DNA of 64,000 nt from Myxococcus sp. RHSTA-1-4 (GTDB lineage: Bacteria > Myxococcota > Myxococcia > Myxococcales > Myxococcaceae). The DNA is taken from contig NZ_JAIQDG010000045.1 of the NCBI RefSeq assembly GCF_020037125.1, positions 1 through 64,000 on the forward strand. The letters run 5' to 3'. Positions 51,190 to 61,386 of the stretch are shown piece after piece. Numbering within the stretch: the first letter of the stretch is position 1; each line of letters opens with the position of its first letter. The notes under the pieces were generated by a model that saw only the letters and a list, made by a program, of their open reading frames with translations, had not been told where the DNA came from and did no database searches. Both the position numbers and the translations under genes were made by a program.

Positions 51190-51274
51190 GGCCCGAGCAC
51201 TCTATCCAGGAAGATGGACCCGCCACACACCGCCCGCTGCCAGGGAGGCGACGTGGCCACGCGGGGGCAGGGGG

Positions 51275-51622
51275 CTACATGTCCGCCAACTGCCGGACCT
51301 CACACTCGACGTTCCATTCCTCGCCGTGCACCTCGAGGAAGCGCCTGGTCAGCTCGAGGGCTTCCTCCATCGAGCCGGCCTTGAGCAGCGCGTAGCCGCC
51401 GACCACCTCCTTCGCCTCGGTGAACGGCCCATCGGTGCGGCTGAACTTGCCGTGGTTGTTGCGAAGGCGGACGCCCGCGGAGGTGGGGTGCAGACCGGCG
51501 GTATCGAGCAGCACGCCCCTGGCGGTCATCTCCTCGATCAGTTTCCCCATGTCGGCCAGCATCTTCTCGCTGGGCCTCTGGCCGGTGTTCTCCTGGGCAC
51601 GGACCATGGACAGGAAGCGCAT
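51275..51622 (-). CDS. YCII/DGPF-domain protein
   Basis: 115 aa from ATG 51622 with AAGGAG eight bases upstream. YCII fold: MRFLSMVRAQENTGQRPSEK, VLLDTAGLHPTSAGVRLR, and the DGPFTEAKEVVGGYALLKAG signature, with a C-terminal VECEVRQLADM. These small enzymes, related to muconolactone isomerase-like barrels, are common in proteobacteria and often accompany ECF sigma factors, but no sigma gene lies here. Function is unproven. Confidence 0.9.
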   Translation of the reverse strand: MRFLSMVRAQENTGQRPSEKMLADMGKLIEEMTARGVLLDTAGLHPTSAGVRLRNNHGKFSRTDGPFTEAKEVVGGYALLKAGSMEEALELTRRFLEVHGEEWNVECEVRQLADM

Positions 51623-51784
51623 GTGGTTCTCCTTCGTTTCGACGGCTCGGTGGATGAATCCGGGCAAAAAGGCCCGTTTCATGGAGGCGACGAACGACCG
51701 GGGATGGAATCGACACGGCCCTTCCCGGGAATTTTCTGCGGGACGCGCGGCTGCAAGGCAGCGCGCCCGCGGGAGGGAGCTACT

Positions 51785-53962
51785 TCACTTCAGCAGCTCG
51801 CCCTCTTCGGCCTTCTCCACGAGCGACGCGGGCGGCAGGAAGTGATTCCCGTAGCGCTCCGCCAGCTCGCGCGCGCGGAGGACGAAGCCTCGCGGCCCCG
51901 TGCCGGTCCGCCCCTCGTAGCCGTTGATGTACTGCACGACGCCGCCCGTCCACGCCGGGAAGCCGATGCCGAGGATGGAGCCCACGTTCGCATCCGCCAC
52001 CGAGCGGAGCACGCCCTCGTCGAAGCAGCGCACCGTGTCGATGGCCTCGGCGAACAGCATCCGCTCCTTCATGTCCTCGAAGGGAATGGTGTATCCGGGC
52101 TTCGCGAAGTGCTGGGTCAGCCCCGGCCACAGCTGGGTGCGCTTGCCATCCACGTAGTCGTAGAAGCCCCCGCCGGTGGAGCGCCCCTTGCGCTGGTGCC
52201 GGTCAATCATCGCGTCGACGACGGCGTAGCTGCCGTGCTCCACCCACGGCTTGCCCGCGGCCAGGATGGCGGCCTTCGTCTCCTCGCGAATCTTGCGCGG
52301 CAGCGTCAGCGTGAGCTCGTCCATCAACTGAAGCGGCGCCGCGGGGTAGCCCGCCTGCAGGCCCGCCTGCTCGATGGACGCGGGCGCGATGCCCTCGCCC
52401 ACCATGGCGATGGCCTCGTTGAGGAACGTGCCGATGACGCGGCTGGTGAAGAAGCCCCGGCTGTCGTTGACGACGATGGGCGTCTTCCCAATCTGCACCG
52501 CGATGTCGATGGCCTTCGCCAGCGTCGCATCGCTCGTCCCCTTGCCGGCGATGAGCTCCAGCAGCGGCATCTTGTCCACCGGGGAGAAGAAGTGCATGCC
52601 GACGAAGTCCGCCGGCCGCTTCACGCCCTCCGCGAGCAGGGTGATGGGCAGCGTGGACGTGTTGGAGGCCAGCACCGCGTCCGGAGCGACGACGTCCTGA
52701 ACCTCCTGGAACACCTTGTGCTTGAGCTCCACGCTCTCGAAGACGGCCTCGATGACCAGGTCGCAGCCCGCGAGCGCCGCGGCGTCCGCGGTGGGGTGGA
52801 TGCGCGCCAGGAGCGCGTCACCCTTCTCCTTCGTGACCTTGCCCTTCTCGATGCCCTTCTGCACCAGCTTGACGGAGTACTGTTTGCCCTTCTCGGCCGC
52901 GTCGGCGCTCACGTCCTTGAGGACCACGTCGATGCCCGCCTTGGCGCAGACATAGGCGATGCCAGCGCCCATCATGCCCGCGCCCAGCACTCCGACCTTC
53001 TTCGCCGTGTGCTGCGGGAAGCCCTTGGGACGGCCACCGCCCGAGTTGATGTGCTGCATGTCGAAGAAGAACGCCTGAATCATGTTCTTCGCGACCTGGC
53101 CGGTGACCAGCTCGGTGAAGTAGCGCGACTCGATGGTGAACGCGGTGTCGACGTCCACCTGCGTGCTTTCGACGGCCACGGCCATGATGGCGCGCGGCGC
53201 GGGCATGTTCGCGCCCTTGAGCTGCTTGCGCAGGTTGGCGGGGAAGGCGGGCAGGTTCGCCGCGAGGGACGGATGGGACGGGGTGCCTCCCGGAATCTTG
53301 TAGCCCTTCTGGTCCCACGGCTGCTGCGCGCTCGGGTTGGCCTTCACCCACGCCTTCGCCGCGGGCAGCAGCGCCTCCACCGAGTCCACCACCTCGTGCA
53401 CGAGGCCGGCTTCCTTCGCCTCCTGTGGACGGTAGCGCTGGCCCTGGAGCAGGACCTTCATCAGCGCGTCCACGATGCCCAGCATCCGCACCGTGCGCAC
53501 CACGCCGCCGCCACCGGGCAGCAGGCCCAGCGTCACTTCCGGCAGGCCCAGCTGCGCCCCCTTCACGTCGGCGACGATGCGCCGGTGGCACGCGAGCGCG
53601 ATTTCCAGCCCGCCCCCGAGCGCCGCGCCGTTGATGGCGGCGACCACGGGCTTGCCCAGCGTCTCCAGCGTGCGCAGCTGCGCCTTGATTTCCTGCCCCA
53701 GCTCGAAGACCTGCTTCGCCTGCTCCTTCGTCACGCCGCGAAGGTCATTCAGGTCGCCACCGGCGAAGAACGTCTTCTTCGCGGAGGTGATGATGACGCC
53801 GGTGATGCTGTTCTTCTCCTGGACCAGGCGGTCCACCACCGCACGCATGGACTTCACGTAGGCGGCGTTCATGGTGTTCGCGGACTGGCTCGGGTCATCC
53901 AGCGTCAAGATGACGATGCCGTCGGCGTCTCGTTCCCAGCGGATGGTGTTCTGCTCGCTCAT
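51785..53962 (-). CDS. fadJ: Multifunctional fatty-acid oxidation protein (enoyl-CoA hydratase plus 3-hydroxyacyl-CoA dehydrogenase)
   Basis: 725 aa. N-terminal crotonase domain (about 1-190): DGIVILTLDDPSQSANTMNA, FFAGGDLNDLRGV (acid loop), AINGAALGGGLEIALACHRR with the oxyanion Gly pair, VTLGLLPGGGGVVRTVRMLG with the second acid region. Then an NAD-binding domain begins VGVLGAGMMGAGIAYVCAKA and the hydroxyacyl dehydrogenase domains follow (NTSTLPITLLAEGVKRPADF, FVGMHFFSPVDKMPLLELIA, GFFTSRV). This is the alpha subunit of the beta-oxidation complex. It lies 40 bp downstream of, and reads with, the thiolase gene, forming the operon. FadJ/FadB naming follows domain order only. Confidence 0.93.
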   Translation of the reverse strand: MSEQNTIRWERDADGIVILTLDDPSQSANTMNAAYVKSMRAVVDRLVQEKNSITGVIITSAKKTFFAGGDLNDLRGVTKEQAKQVFELGQEIKAQLRTLETLGKPVVAAINGAALGGGLEIALACHRRIVADVKGAQLGLPEVTLGLLPGGGGVVRTVRMLGIVDALMKVLLQGQRYRPQEAKEAGLVHEVVDSVEALLPAAKAWVKANPSAQQPWDQKGYKIPGGTPSHPSLAANLPAFPANLRKQLKGANMPAPRAIMAVAVESTQVDVDTAFTIESRYFTELVTGQVAKNMIQAFFFDMQHINSGGGRPKGFPQHTAKKVGVLGAGMMGAGIAYVCAKAGIDVVLKDVSADAAEKGKQYSVKLVQKGIEKGKVTKEKGDALLARIHPTADAAALAGCDLVIEAVFESVELKHKVFQEVQDVVAPDAVLASNTSTLPITLLAEGVKRPADFVGMHFFSPVDKMPLLELIAGKGTSDATLAKAIDIAVQIGKTPIVVNDSRGFFTSRVIGTFLNEAIAMVGEGIAPASIEQAGLQAGYPAAPLQLMDELTLTLPRKIREETKAAILAAGKPWVEHGSYAVVDAMIDRHQRKGRSTGGGFYDYVDGKRTQLWPGLTQHFAKPGYTIPFEDMKERMLFAEAIDTVRCFDEGVLRSVADANVGSILGIGFPAWTGGVVQYINGYEGRTGTGPRGFVLRARELAERYGNHFLPPASLVEKAEEGELLK

Positions 53963-54002
53963 GGGTTCGCTCGAAGGGTGTCGCTAGAAAGGGGAGGGGG
54001 AG

Positions 54003-55214
<1,212 letters not shown>

Positions 55215-55394
55215 CGCGAGCTCCTTGAAGACGGTTGAGGGGTCCTCCTCCCGTGTGTAACTGATTTTCGAGTCAACGGCACGCCCGGGCGCCTTCCGGG
55301 GGAGGGAGGTGCCTGGCTGCCCTCGGGGTGGCCACGGCACCCACTGAACGCCTGGGCACCGCTCGGGCGAGTGCGGCGGAGCGGCAGAGGAGCT

Positions 55395-55874
55395 TCAATA
55401 CGGCGTGCCATCCTCGTGCGTGAAAACCCAGGCGCCGTTCACCTGCGTCACTTTCAGATCCTCGCCGGGATACGTCACCTCATCGCCCGGCGTGCGGTCG
55501 CCGACTTCCAGATACAAGACATCTGTATCGGTTTCGTTGACGAGGTGATGCGCCCGGCCGCTGCCGGCCTTGAAGCCGGCGCACATGCCCGGCGCCAGTT
55601 GAACGGCGCCGTCGGTCGTCTGCAGTGTCGGGTGGCCTGCGAGGACGTAGATGAACTCGTCCTGCTTCGTATGCGCATGGCGTATCGAGGACATGCCGCC
55701 CGGCACGATGCGGGTGAGGTTCACGCCGAAGTTCTCGAGCCCGAAGAGCGCGCCCAGGCGGCGCTTCTCGCGTCCCTGCACGCGCGCGGCGAAAGCAGCC
55801 GGCAGGATCGAGCGGACCGTGTTGAGGGGGGCGTCTTCAGCGACGACGGCGAGCGGATGGGTCGGTTGCTCCAT
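55395..55874 (-). CDS. Cupin-domain protein
   Basis: 159 aa from ATG 55874; the longer frame has no similarity. Cupin motif 1 is VPGGMSSIRHAHTKQDEFIY, then motif 2 FKAGSGRAHHLVNETDTDVL with the metal-ligand His. Both are intact, so it may bind Zn, Fe or Mn. The C-terminus (EDLKVTQVNGAWVFTHEDG) is typical of a small single-domain cupin of unknown substrate, as in some sugar isomerase-like or dioxygenase-like groups. A hairpin terminator lies upstream on the same strand, so it is a separate unit from the protease gene. Confidence 0.85.
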   Translation of the reverse strand: MEQPTHPLAVVAEDAPLNTVRSILPAAFAARVQGREKRRLGALFGLENFGVNLTRIVPGGMSSIRHAHTKQDEFIYVLAGHPTLQTTDGAVQLAPGMCAGFKAGSGRAHHLVNETDTDVLYLEVGDRTPGDEVTYPGEDLKVTQVNGAWVFTHEDGTPY

Positions 55875-55950
55875 GGCGATTCCTCCAGTCAGTCCAGAGG
55901 AGTATGGATTGGACGAACCGCCAAGGCGATCTACATGCCAATGAGGAACT

Positions 55951-55983
55951 GCCCCCGCGGAGCCATGGACGGACCGCGGGGGC
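55951..55983 (-). terminator. Hairpin terminator of the M57 protease gene
   Basis: GCCCCCGCGG (55951-55960) pairs perfectly with CCGCGGGGGC (55974-55983), a 10-bp stem, 15 bases downstream of the leftward stop at 55998. The loop is 13 bases and the T-run is weak. Confidence 0.6.
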
Positions 55984-55997
55984 TGAAGCGCCATCTC

Positions 55998-56777
55998 TCA
56001 GTAGAGGTAATCCAACGCAGTGCGGTCAGAGCTGGTCCACTCGCCGCTCTCGTTCGAGCTGAAGCAGGAGTTCATGACCGAGCCACCCCTCGTGGCCGTG
56101 GTCGGCGTCCCGGGGATGTGGATGGCACCCACGCCAGCCTCTCCCTCGTTGCCACCGCTGCCGCAGCTGATGGACCGGTCGTAGTAGTCCGAGTGGCGGA
56201 AGCCAATGGTGTGGCCCAACTCGTGGGTGATGACGTGCTCGTTCACGTCAACGCTGTAGTTCTGCAGCCCGGTGCCGATGTTGATGGTGCCGTAGGGCTT
56301 TCCGCCCTTGGGGAAGCCCGCGGAGCCGCCGACACCGGACGTGGTCCTCGCGGAGATGCTCGCGGTGCAGTCGGTGGCCGGTCCTCGCACGAAGGTGAGG
56401 CGGAGCCCCATGCTGTTGTAGTTCTCGATGGCCAGGTCGAGCCCCGCGCTGAGCCGGCTGTAGCTGTTGAACTGGGAGGTGGGATTGACGCAGATCTTCG
56501 TCACGCTGGTGCCGACGAGATTGGTCGTCCGGTACTGCTCCGCGCTCACCTCGGCGGGCTGGAGCATCTCGCGGGACGCCTCGAGCGTCACGTGAGCGTC
56601 GCGCCCCACGTACACCAGACCGTCGGCGACCATGATGTCGTCGGCCGGGAAACCGGCCTCGACCAGGTTGGAGATGATCTCCTCGGTCTCCGCCTGCGGG
56701 GCGTTCTGCGCGTCGGGACCGCAGCCGGACAGCAACGCGCCACAGCTCGCCACGAGGACTGCCGCTCTCTTGAACAT
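55998..56777 (-). CDS. M57-type (HEIGH) zinc metalloprotease lipoprotein, copy A
   Basis: 259 aa. Signal peptide with lipobox LLSGC (Cys about 19). The mature protein has FPADDIMVADGLVYVGRDAH near the start, a central TDCTASISARTTSGVG, and the zinc motif HELGHTIGFRHSDYYDRS with an SVMNSCF Met-turn. It matches dual-action HEIGH metallopeptidases. It is about 70 percent or more similar to 58643-59443 by eye, and the similarity continues about 30 bp past the stop codon. They are therefore a gene duplication now separated by two unrelated genes. Probably secreted to the outer membrane and used on prey or matrix proteins. Confidence 0.87.
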   Translation of the reverse strand: MFKRAAVLVASCGALLSGCGPDAQNAPQAETEEIISNLVEAGFPADDIMVADGLVYVGRDAHVTLEASREMLQPAEVSAEQYRTTNLVGTSVTKICVNPTSQFNSYSRLSAGLDLAIENYNSMGLRLTFVRGPATDCTASISARTTSGVGGSAGFPKGGKPYGTINIGTGLQNYSVDVNEHVITHELGHTIGFRHSDYYDRSISCGSGGNEGEAGVGAIHIPGTPTTATRGGSVMNSCFSSNESGEWTSSDRTALDYLY

Positions 56778-56981
56778 TTGCGTTCTCCCTCTTGCTCTGA
56801 ATCGGTCCTCCCCACGGTGCCGGCATGGAACCGTCGGGGCGGACTACAGATTTTAGAGGACCTACCCGCAAAATCCAACAATCTGAGAAAATCACACCAG
56901 GCTGGACTTGAGCGGCAAGAAGGGAAATGTCTTCAACCCCGCGACAGTGGCCGGACGCATCTCACCCCGAGGGCTCGTCAC

Positions 56982-57815
56982 TCATGGCCGGACGCGCTCG
57001 AGGACCCAGACGCAGTAGGTGAGCTTTCCAATCAGCAGGAAGATGTTCCACTGCTCATAGGCGGAGAGGAGCTCGAAAGCGTCCTGCCCCAACCGTGCCG
57101 TCACGCGCGAGCGAGCCCGGAGCATCTTGCCGAACCGGAGTGCGTGGTGCGCCATCCCCTCATCGAATTCCTCCAGGAACGGCGAGCCCTCATCGGTCGT
57201 CGTCCCGCACTCGATGACGTGCAGTCCGGCCGTCTCGTAGGCGGCGGCCATGCGCTCCGGCGAGAGCGTGTCGGGGTTGATGCCGATGCGGTACGTGACC
57301 CGCTGTGCCTCACGCGGCTCGAGCAGGTCGCTTCCCACGGCGCTGCAGTTCATCATCGAGCCGCCCGGCTTGAGGACGCGGGCGCACTCCTTCAGCGCGC
57401 CGTCGATGTCCTCGACGTGGTTGAACATGTCGAGGCACCAGACGAAGTCCACCGAGGCGTCCTCCAGGGGCATCTTCCCGATGGAGCCCTTCAAGAGGGT
57501 CACCCGGTCCTGCAGCGACTCCTTTCGGAGCCGCTCGGCGGCGAGCTCCAGGTTCTCATCGAGCGGGTCGAGCCCGATGACGTGGCAGCCCAGGCGCCTG
57601 GACAGCTCGACGAGTTGTTTCCCCTTGCCGGAGCCGACGTCCACGAGCCGTGAGCCAGGGCCCACGCCCCGCCGCGCTGGAATCTCGCCCAGGAACTCCG
57701 ACGCAGGACGTCCGCCCGGGGGCTCGTCCAGGTACGCGTACCGCGCCTTGTCGGCCGCGAGAAATGGCCAGAGAAACCGGTAGAACGCCTCGATTCGCTC
57801 GTTGAGGTCACTCAT
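56982..57815 (-). CDS. SAM-dependent class I methyltransferase
   Basis: 277 aa from ATG 57815; the longer start is unsupported. Rossmann motif I is GSRLVDVGSGKGKQLVELSR, then VIGLDPLDENLELAAERL (acidic loop), DASVDFVWCLDMFNHVEDID and ECARVLKPGGSM. A C-terminal helical part (LRFGKMLRARSRVTARLGQD) follows. The substrate is not deducible. It sits between the two M57 protease copies, reading the same way; no shared function is evident. Confidence 0.87.
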   Translation of the reverse strand: MSDLNERIEAFYRFLWPFLAADKARYAYLDEPPGGRPASEFLGEIPARRGVGPGSRLVDVGSGKGKQLVELSRRLGCHVIGLDPLDENLELAAERLRKESLQDRVTLLKGSIGKMPLEDASVDFVWCLDMFNHVEDIDGALKECARVLKPGGSMMNCSAVGSDLLEPREAQRVTYRIGINPDTLSPERMAAAYETAGLHVIECGTTTDEGSPFLEEFDEGMAHHALRFGKMLRARSRVTARLGQDAFELLSAYEQWNIFLLIGKLTYCVWVLERVRP

Positions 57816-57871
57816 GTGCGGAGCATAGGACGGCCAGGTCCTCAGGCCGTCGCATCGAATCCGTACCGTCC

Positions 57872-58639
57872 TCAGCGTTCGGCGATGTCCTCGCTCCGCA
57901 GGTACGGGGACGCTTCGACAATCACTTCCGCGGTCCATCCCCTGTTGGCTCCGCGCCCGGTTTCGTCGCAATCGCCGTCGGTGTGGATGCCCAGCAGGTG
58001 GCCTTCACGGTTGAGCACGCCAGCGCCGGAGCTCCCTACCAGGGTGTCCAGGTCCGAGTAGTATACAAGTTGATTACATGAGTTCAGGAAGCGGCCTTCC
58101 GCGATGACCTTGGGCCGGCCCCGGGGGTGTTGGATGATTGCCAACCGCTCGCTGGCCCGGGTCGTCAGCAGGACCGGGGTGACGGCGGGAAGCACGTCGA
58201 GCTCGATGAGCGCATAGTCGGGTTCGAGCGCTTGCTCGATGACGGTGCCCTCTGTCACCAGCGGGTCGCCGTCGGGCGCGTCCTCGAAGTTGAAGACCAG
58301 CAACGCCCGGTCCCCGAGCCCGACACAGTGGCCCGCGGTCACCACCACCGGTCCCGCGCTCGCTTCAATCAGCGTTCCGGTGCAGCGTCCGTCGATCATG
58401 ACGACCGCGTCCTCAGTGCCCTGGACGCCGGCGAACTCGCCCTCGTAGCTGTTGATGGGGGTGAAATCGAGGGTCGGGCCGCACTGCCAGAGGCCGCGCA
58501 CCTCCGGCGTCTTCGGTTTCCCGCAGGCCGGAGGCTCCGCGGGCACCGCACTTCCACAGGCCGCGACGCCCAGGAGTACGGTGCCCGCGAGGATTCGACC
58601 CCACAGGGTCATGGATGGACCAGGGGGCTGAATCGGCAT
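57872..58639 (-). CDS. Trypsin-like (S1-fold) serine protease lipoprotein
   Basis: 255 aa from ATG 58639; ATG 58612 is an alternative. Signal peptide with lipobox VAAC. S1-like catalytic triad: VTAGHCVG (His), EPDYALIELDV (Asp) and LVGSSGAGV (Ser with GxSG). It is a short version of the trypsin fold with few extra loops. The first ten codons (QPPGPS) lie in the segment duplicated with the 3' flank of the M57 genes: the stop of 58643 is three bases upstream. The start region may thus have been created by the duplication. Confidence 0.85.
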   Translation of the reverse strand: MPIQPPGPSMTLWGRILAGTVLLGVAACGSAVPAEPPACGKPKTPEVRGLWQCGPTLDFTPINSYEGEFAGVQGTEDAVVMIDGRCTGTLIEASAGPVVVTAGHCVGLGDRALLVFNFEDAPDGDPLVTEGTVIEQALEPDYALIELDVLPAVTPVLLTTRASERLAIIQHPRGRPKVIAEGRFLNSCNQLVYYSDLDTLVGSSGAGVLNREGHLLGIHTDGDCDETGRGANRGWTAEVIVEASPYLRSEDIAER

Positions 58640-58642
58640 CTC

Positions 58643-59443
58643 TCAGTAGAGGTAGTTCAGCGCGGTGATGTCAGAGCTGGTCCACTCGCCGGTCTCGGTC
58701 GACCTGAAGCAGGAGTTCATGATGGACCCGCCCACCGTGGCCGTGGTCGGCGTGCCGGGGATGTGGATGGCACCCACGCCGGCGGAGCCCTCGTTGCCGC
58801 CGCTGCCGCAGCTGATGGACCGGTTGTAGTAGTCCGAGTGGCGGAAGCCGACCGCGTGGCCCAGCTCGTGGGTGATGACGTGCTCGTTCACGTCAACGCT
58901 GTAGCTGTTCAGCCCGGTGCCGATGTTGATGGTGCCATAGGGCTTGCCGCCCGAGGGGAAGCCCGCGGAGCCGCCGGTGCCGGACATGGTCTGCGCGGTG
59001 ATGTTCGCGTTGCAGCCCGTGGTCGGGCCGCGCGCCATGGTGAACGCGAGCCCCAGGCCATTGTAGTTGGCGATGGCCAGGTCGAGCCCCTGGCTGAGCC
59101 GGGTGTAGCTGTTGAACGTGGAGGTGGGATTGATGCAGATCTTCTTCACGGTGGAGGTGCTGACGAGATTCGTCGTCCGGTACTGCTCCGCGCTCACCTC
59201 GCTGGGCCGGAGCATCTCGCGGGACGCCTCGAGCGTCACGTGAGCGTCGCGCCCCACGTACACCAGACCGTCGGCGACCATGATGTCGTCGGCCGGGAAC
59301 CCGGCCTCGACCAGGTTGGAGATGATCTCCTCGTTCTCCGCCTGCGGGTCGAGCTGCGCGTCGGTACCGTCGGTACCGCAGCCGGACAGCACGCCACAGC
59401 TCACCGCGAGGACTGCTGCTCCCTTGAACATCGTCTTGAGCAT
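58643..59443 (-). CDS. M57-type (HEIGH) zinc metalloprotease lipoprotein, copy B
   Basis: 266 aa from ATG 59443 with GAGGAAA upstream. Lipobox VLSGC. Zinc motif HELGHAVGFRHSDYYNRS and Met-turn SIMNSCF. It shares nearly all of FPADDIMVADGLVYVGRDAH, VNEHVITHELGH, DYYNRSISCGSGGNEGSAGV and the C-terminal TSSDITALNYLY with copy A (55998-56777). The N-terminal mature parts and several loops have diverged, so the duplication is not recent. It is followed directly by the S1 protease gene in the same direction, so the two secreted proteases may be co-transcribed. Confidence 0.87.
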   Translation of the reverse strand: MLKTMFKGAAVLAVSCGVLSGCGTDGTDAQLDPQAENEEIISNLVEAGFPADDIMVADGLVYVGRDAHVTLEASREMLRPSEVSAEQYRTTNLVSTSTVKKICINPTSTFNSYTRLSQGLDLAIANYNGLGLAFTMARGPTTGCNANITAQTMSGTGGSAGFPSGGKPYGTINIGTGLNSYSVDVNEHVITHELGHAVGFRHSDYYNRSISCGSGGNEGSAGVGAIHIPGTPTTATVGGSIMNSCFRSTETGEWTSSDITALNYLY

Positions 59444-59908
59444 GGGGGGTTTCCTCGTACACCTGACTGCGGGGGGACGCGCCGTCCGCCTGGCTTCCTC
59501 CAGCCGCGGCACGGCGCGTCCAGGCCTGAAGCAATTGGAGGGCCAATCAACCCCACAGAGGGGAAAAGCAGAACTTGTTGCTTTGCTTGGACTGCCTGCG
59601 CTCCAGGCTCCGGCCCCGCACCTGTAAAGGGATGTGACATCCGCGGGCACAAGCCAGCGCCAGCGCTACGGATTCCTCAAGAAGACCCGGGCGTTGCGGA
59701 ACCGCACAGTGTTGTCTGGTTGTCGGGCACCGGCCCTGGGGTCTCAGACACCCCGAGCCAGGTTCCCCATGCGACATGCCGATGACGCTGTCGCCATTCC
59801 AGCAACAACGCAGCAGGACGCGCCGCGGCCGGATGGATTCATTCTCGGCGCGCCGTGCCAGGAGTTTCCTGGGGAGCGTGAATGCACTGCCGGTGTATCC
59901 CGTCCCAC
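59444..59908. promoter_or_regulatory. Divergent intergenic region
   Basis: 465 bp between the leftward M57 protease and the rightward lipoprotein; promoters for both must lie here. Open frames are shadows. A less GC-rich window about 59545-59590 may mark the promoter of the protease. No gene supported. Confidence 0.4.
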
Positions 59909-61093
59909 ATGCCAATGCGCCACTCCACACTCCCCATCGCCGCGCTGCTGGGCGCGGCCCTGTCCTTCCTCCCGGGCTGCGAGAGCACGAAGGCGAGCAG
60001 CCCGTCCCCTTCCGACACCCAGGAGCAGGGGGCCTCTCTCATGCAGGACGCTGACGCCTGGAAGCGCGCCCGCGTGGGCGACCGGGTCATCTACTCCTTC
60101 TCAGCGACCCAGGGCCCCGAGCCCCGCGGCGGCGGCGCCGCGCGCACCCTCGGCGGTCAGTTGATGCTGGAGGTGGTGGCCGTGCAGCAGCCCTGGGTCT
60201 GGGTGCGCCTGGCCTTCACCGATGAGGCCGGCAAGCCCCTGGCCCAGACGCGGCTGGCTCAGGACCTCCTCCTCCCCGTGCGTGCGGACACGACGCGCGC
60301 GCTCGACGTGCCCCACGCGGGCAAGGCCACCGCCGAGAGTCCCTCCATCGCGGGCCGCACCTGGGAGGCCCTGCGCTACGTCAGCGACCAGCGCCCCGTG
60401 GACGGCCCCCTGCGCACGCGCGTGTACGCCAACGCGCCGGGCCCGCTCTACCTCACCCGCGGCCTGCTCGACGCGAGCACCGAGACGGCCGGCTTCCGCA
60501 CCCCGGGCGGCTTCAAGCTGACGCTGCGCGAGTTCCGTGAAGGCTCGGCCGATGCCAATGCCCCCGTGCCCGCGCTGGAGCGGCCCCTGGGCCCGGGCGC
60601 GTACTACGACCGGCACGTGGACGTGGGCCCATCGCCTGGCGTGCAGCGCGTGTGCTTCGCCGCCGAGCGCGGCTACATCCTGCGCACCGAGGGGCCCATC
60701 GACACCAACGCCGCCCCCTGTTCCGACTTCTCCCAGGTCGAGCCGGAGCCCCTCGAGGAGCTGCTGATGAGCCTGCCCTGGGAGGTGCTGTCCTCGGGGG
60801 ACTGGCCTCCCGCCGACGCGGCGTCCGGCACTCGTGGCACCTTCACCGCGGAGGGGCGCGACGTGCCCGCCCTCACCGTGCAGCGCACCGAGAGCGCGGA
60901 CGGCACCCAATATCTCTTCTCGGAGTCCTATGCGGCCGACCCGTGGGTCCCGGCGCTCTCGGGCCTGCCCTATGAGGCGCGCTTCCAGCCGCTTGCCAGC
61001 GGCACCGAGCGCGTGGCCGCCGGTGGCGGGCACGAGCCCGCGGGCGGCGCGCGGCTCGTGCGGTGGGGCTCGTGGCTCCACGGCCAGAAGTGA
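59909..61093 (+). CDS. Lipoprotein of unknown function
   Basis: 394 aa from ATG 59909 (ATG 59915 also possible). Signal peptide with lipobox LPGC. The mature protein is Ala/Pro/Arg-rich and beta-strand-rich with no recognised domain: ARVGDRVIYSFSATQGP, LMLEVVAVQQPWVWVRLAFT, PGPLYLTRGLLDAS, FTAEGRDVPALTVQRTE. It resembles many myxobacterial surface lipoproteins without assigned role. Convergent with nothing; followed by the SUFU gene after 290 bp. Confidence 0.7.
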   Translation: MPMRHSTLPIAALLGAALSFLPGCESTKASSPSPSDTQEQGASLMQDADAWKRARVGDRVIYSFSATQGPEPRGGGAARTLGGQLMLEVVAVQQPWVWVRLAFTDEAGKPLAQTRLAQDLLLPVRADTTRALDVPHAGKATAESPSIAGRTWEALRYVSDQRPVDGPLRTRVYANAPGPLYLTRGLLDASTETAGFRTPGGFKLTLREFREGSADANAPVPALERPLGPGAYYDRHVDVGPSPGVQRVCFAAERGYILRTEGPIDTNAAPCSDFSQVEPEPLEELLMSLPWEVLSSGDWPPADAASGTRGTFTAEGRDVPALTVQRTESADGTQYLFSESYAADPWVPALSGLPYEARFQPLASGTERVAAGGGHEPAGGARLVRWGSWLHGQK

Positions 61094-61386
61094 CGCCAAC
61101 ACCTGACCGCCAGGGAGGCCATCCAGGCGGTGGCGGGACCAGGCAGACAGGCCCGCCGGGAGCAGGCGTACGGCGGAGCCCTTCGCGGGGAGACTGGAGC
61201 GAGGTTAGCGGACTGGAGTGGAGGGGGGCTCCGAAGCGTTAGAGAGGGAAGCGCGCTTTCATTTCCGCGCGAGCCCCTGCGCGACAGCCCCGGCCTCCTG
61301 CTGGGCGCTCCAGCGACTTCGCCGTGGGGCCCCTTGTTCTCATGCACGCTCACCTTTCCGTTCCGCAGACCTCCTCTCCAGATGAC

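Noticed and set aside
49018-51384. 788-aa rightward open frame
   Set aside because: Spans two leftward genes with good family motifs (PL6-like lyase and flavin reductase); Ala/Val/Arg-rich without domains.
55371-57653. 760-aa rightward open frame
   Set aside because: Antisense of the cupin, M57 and methyltransferase genes.
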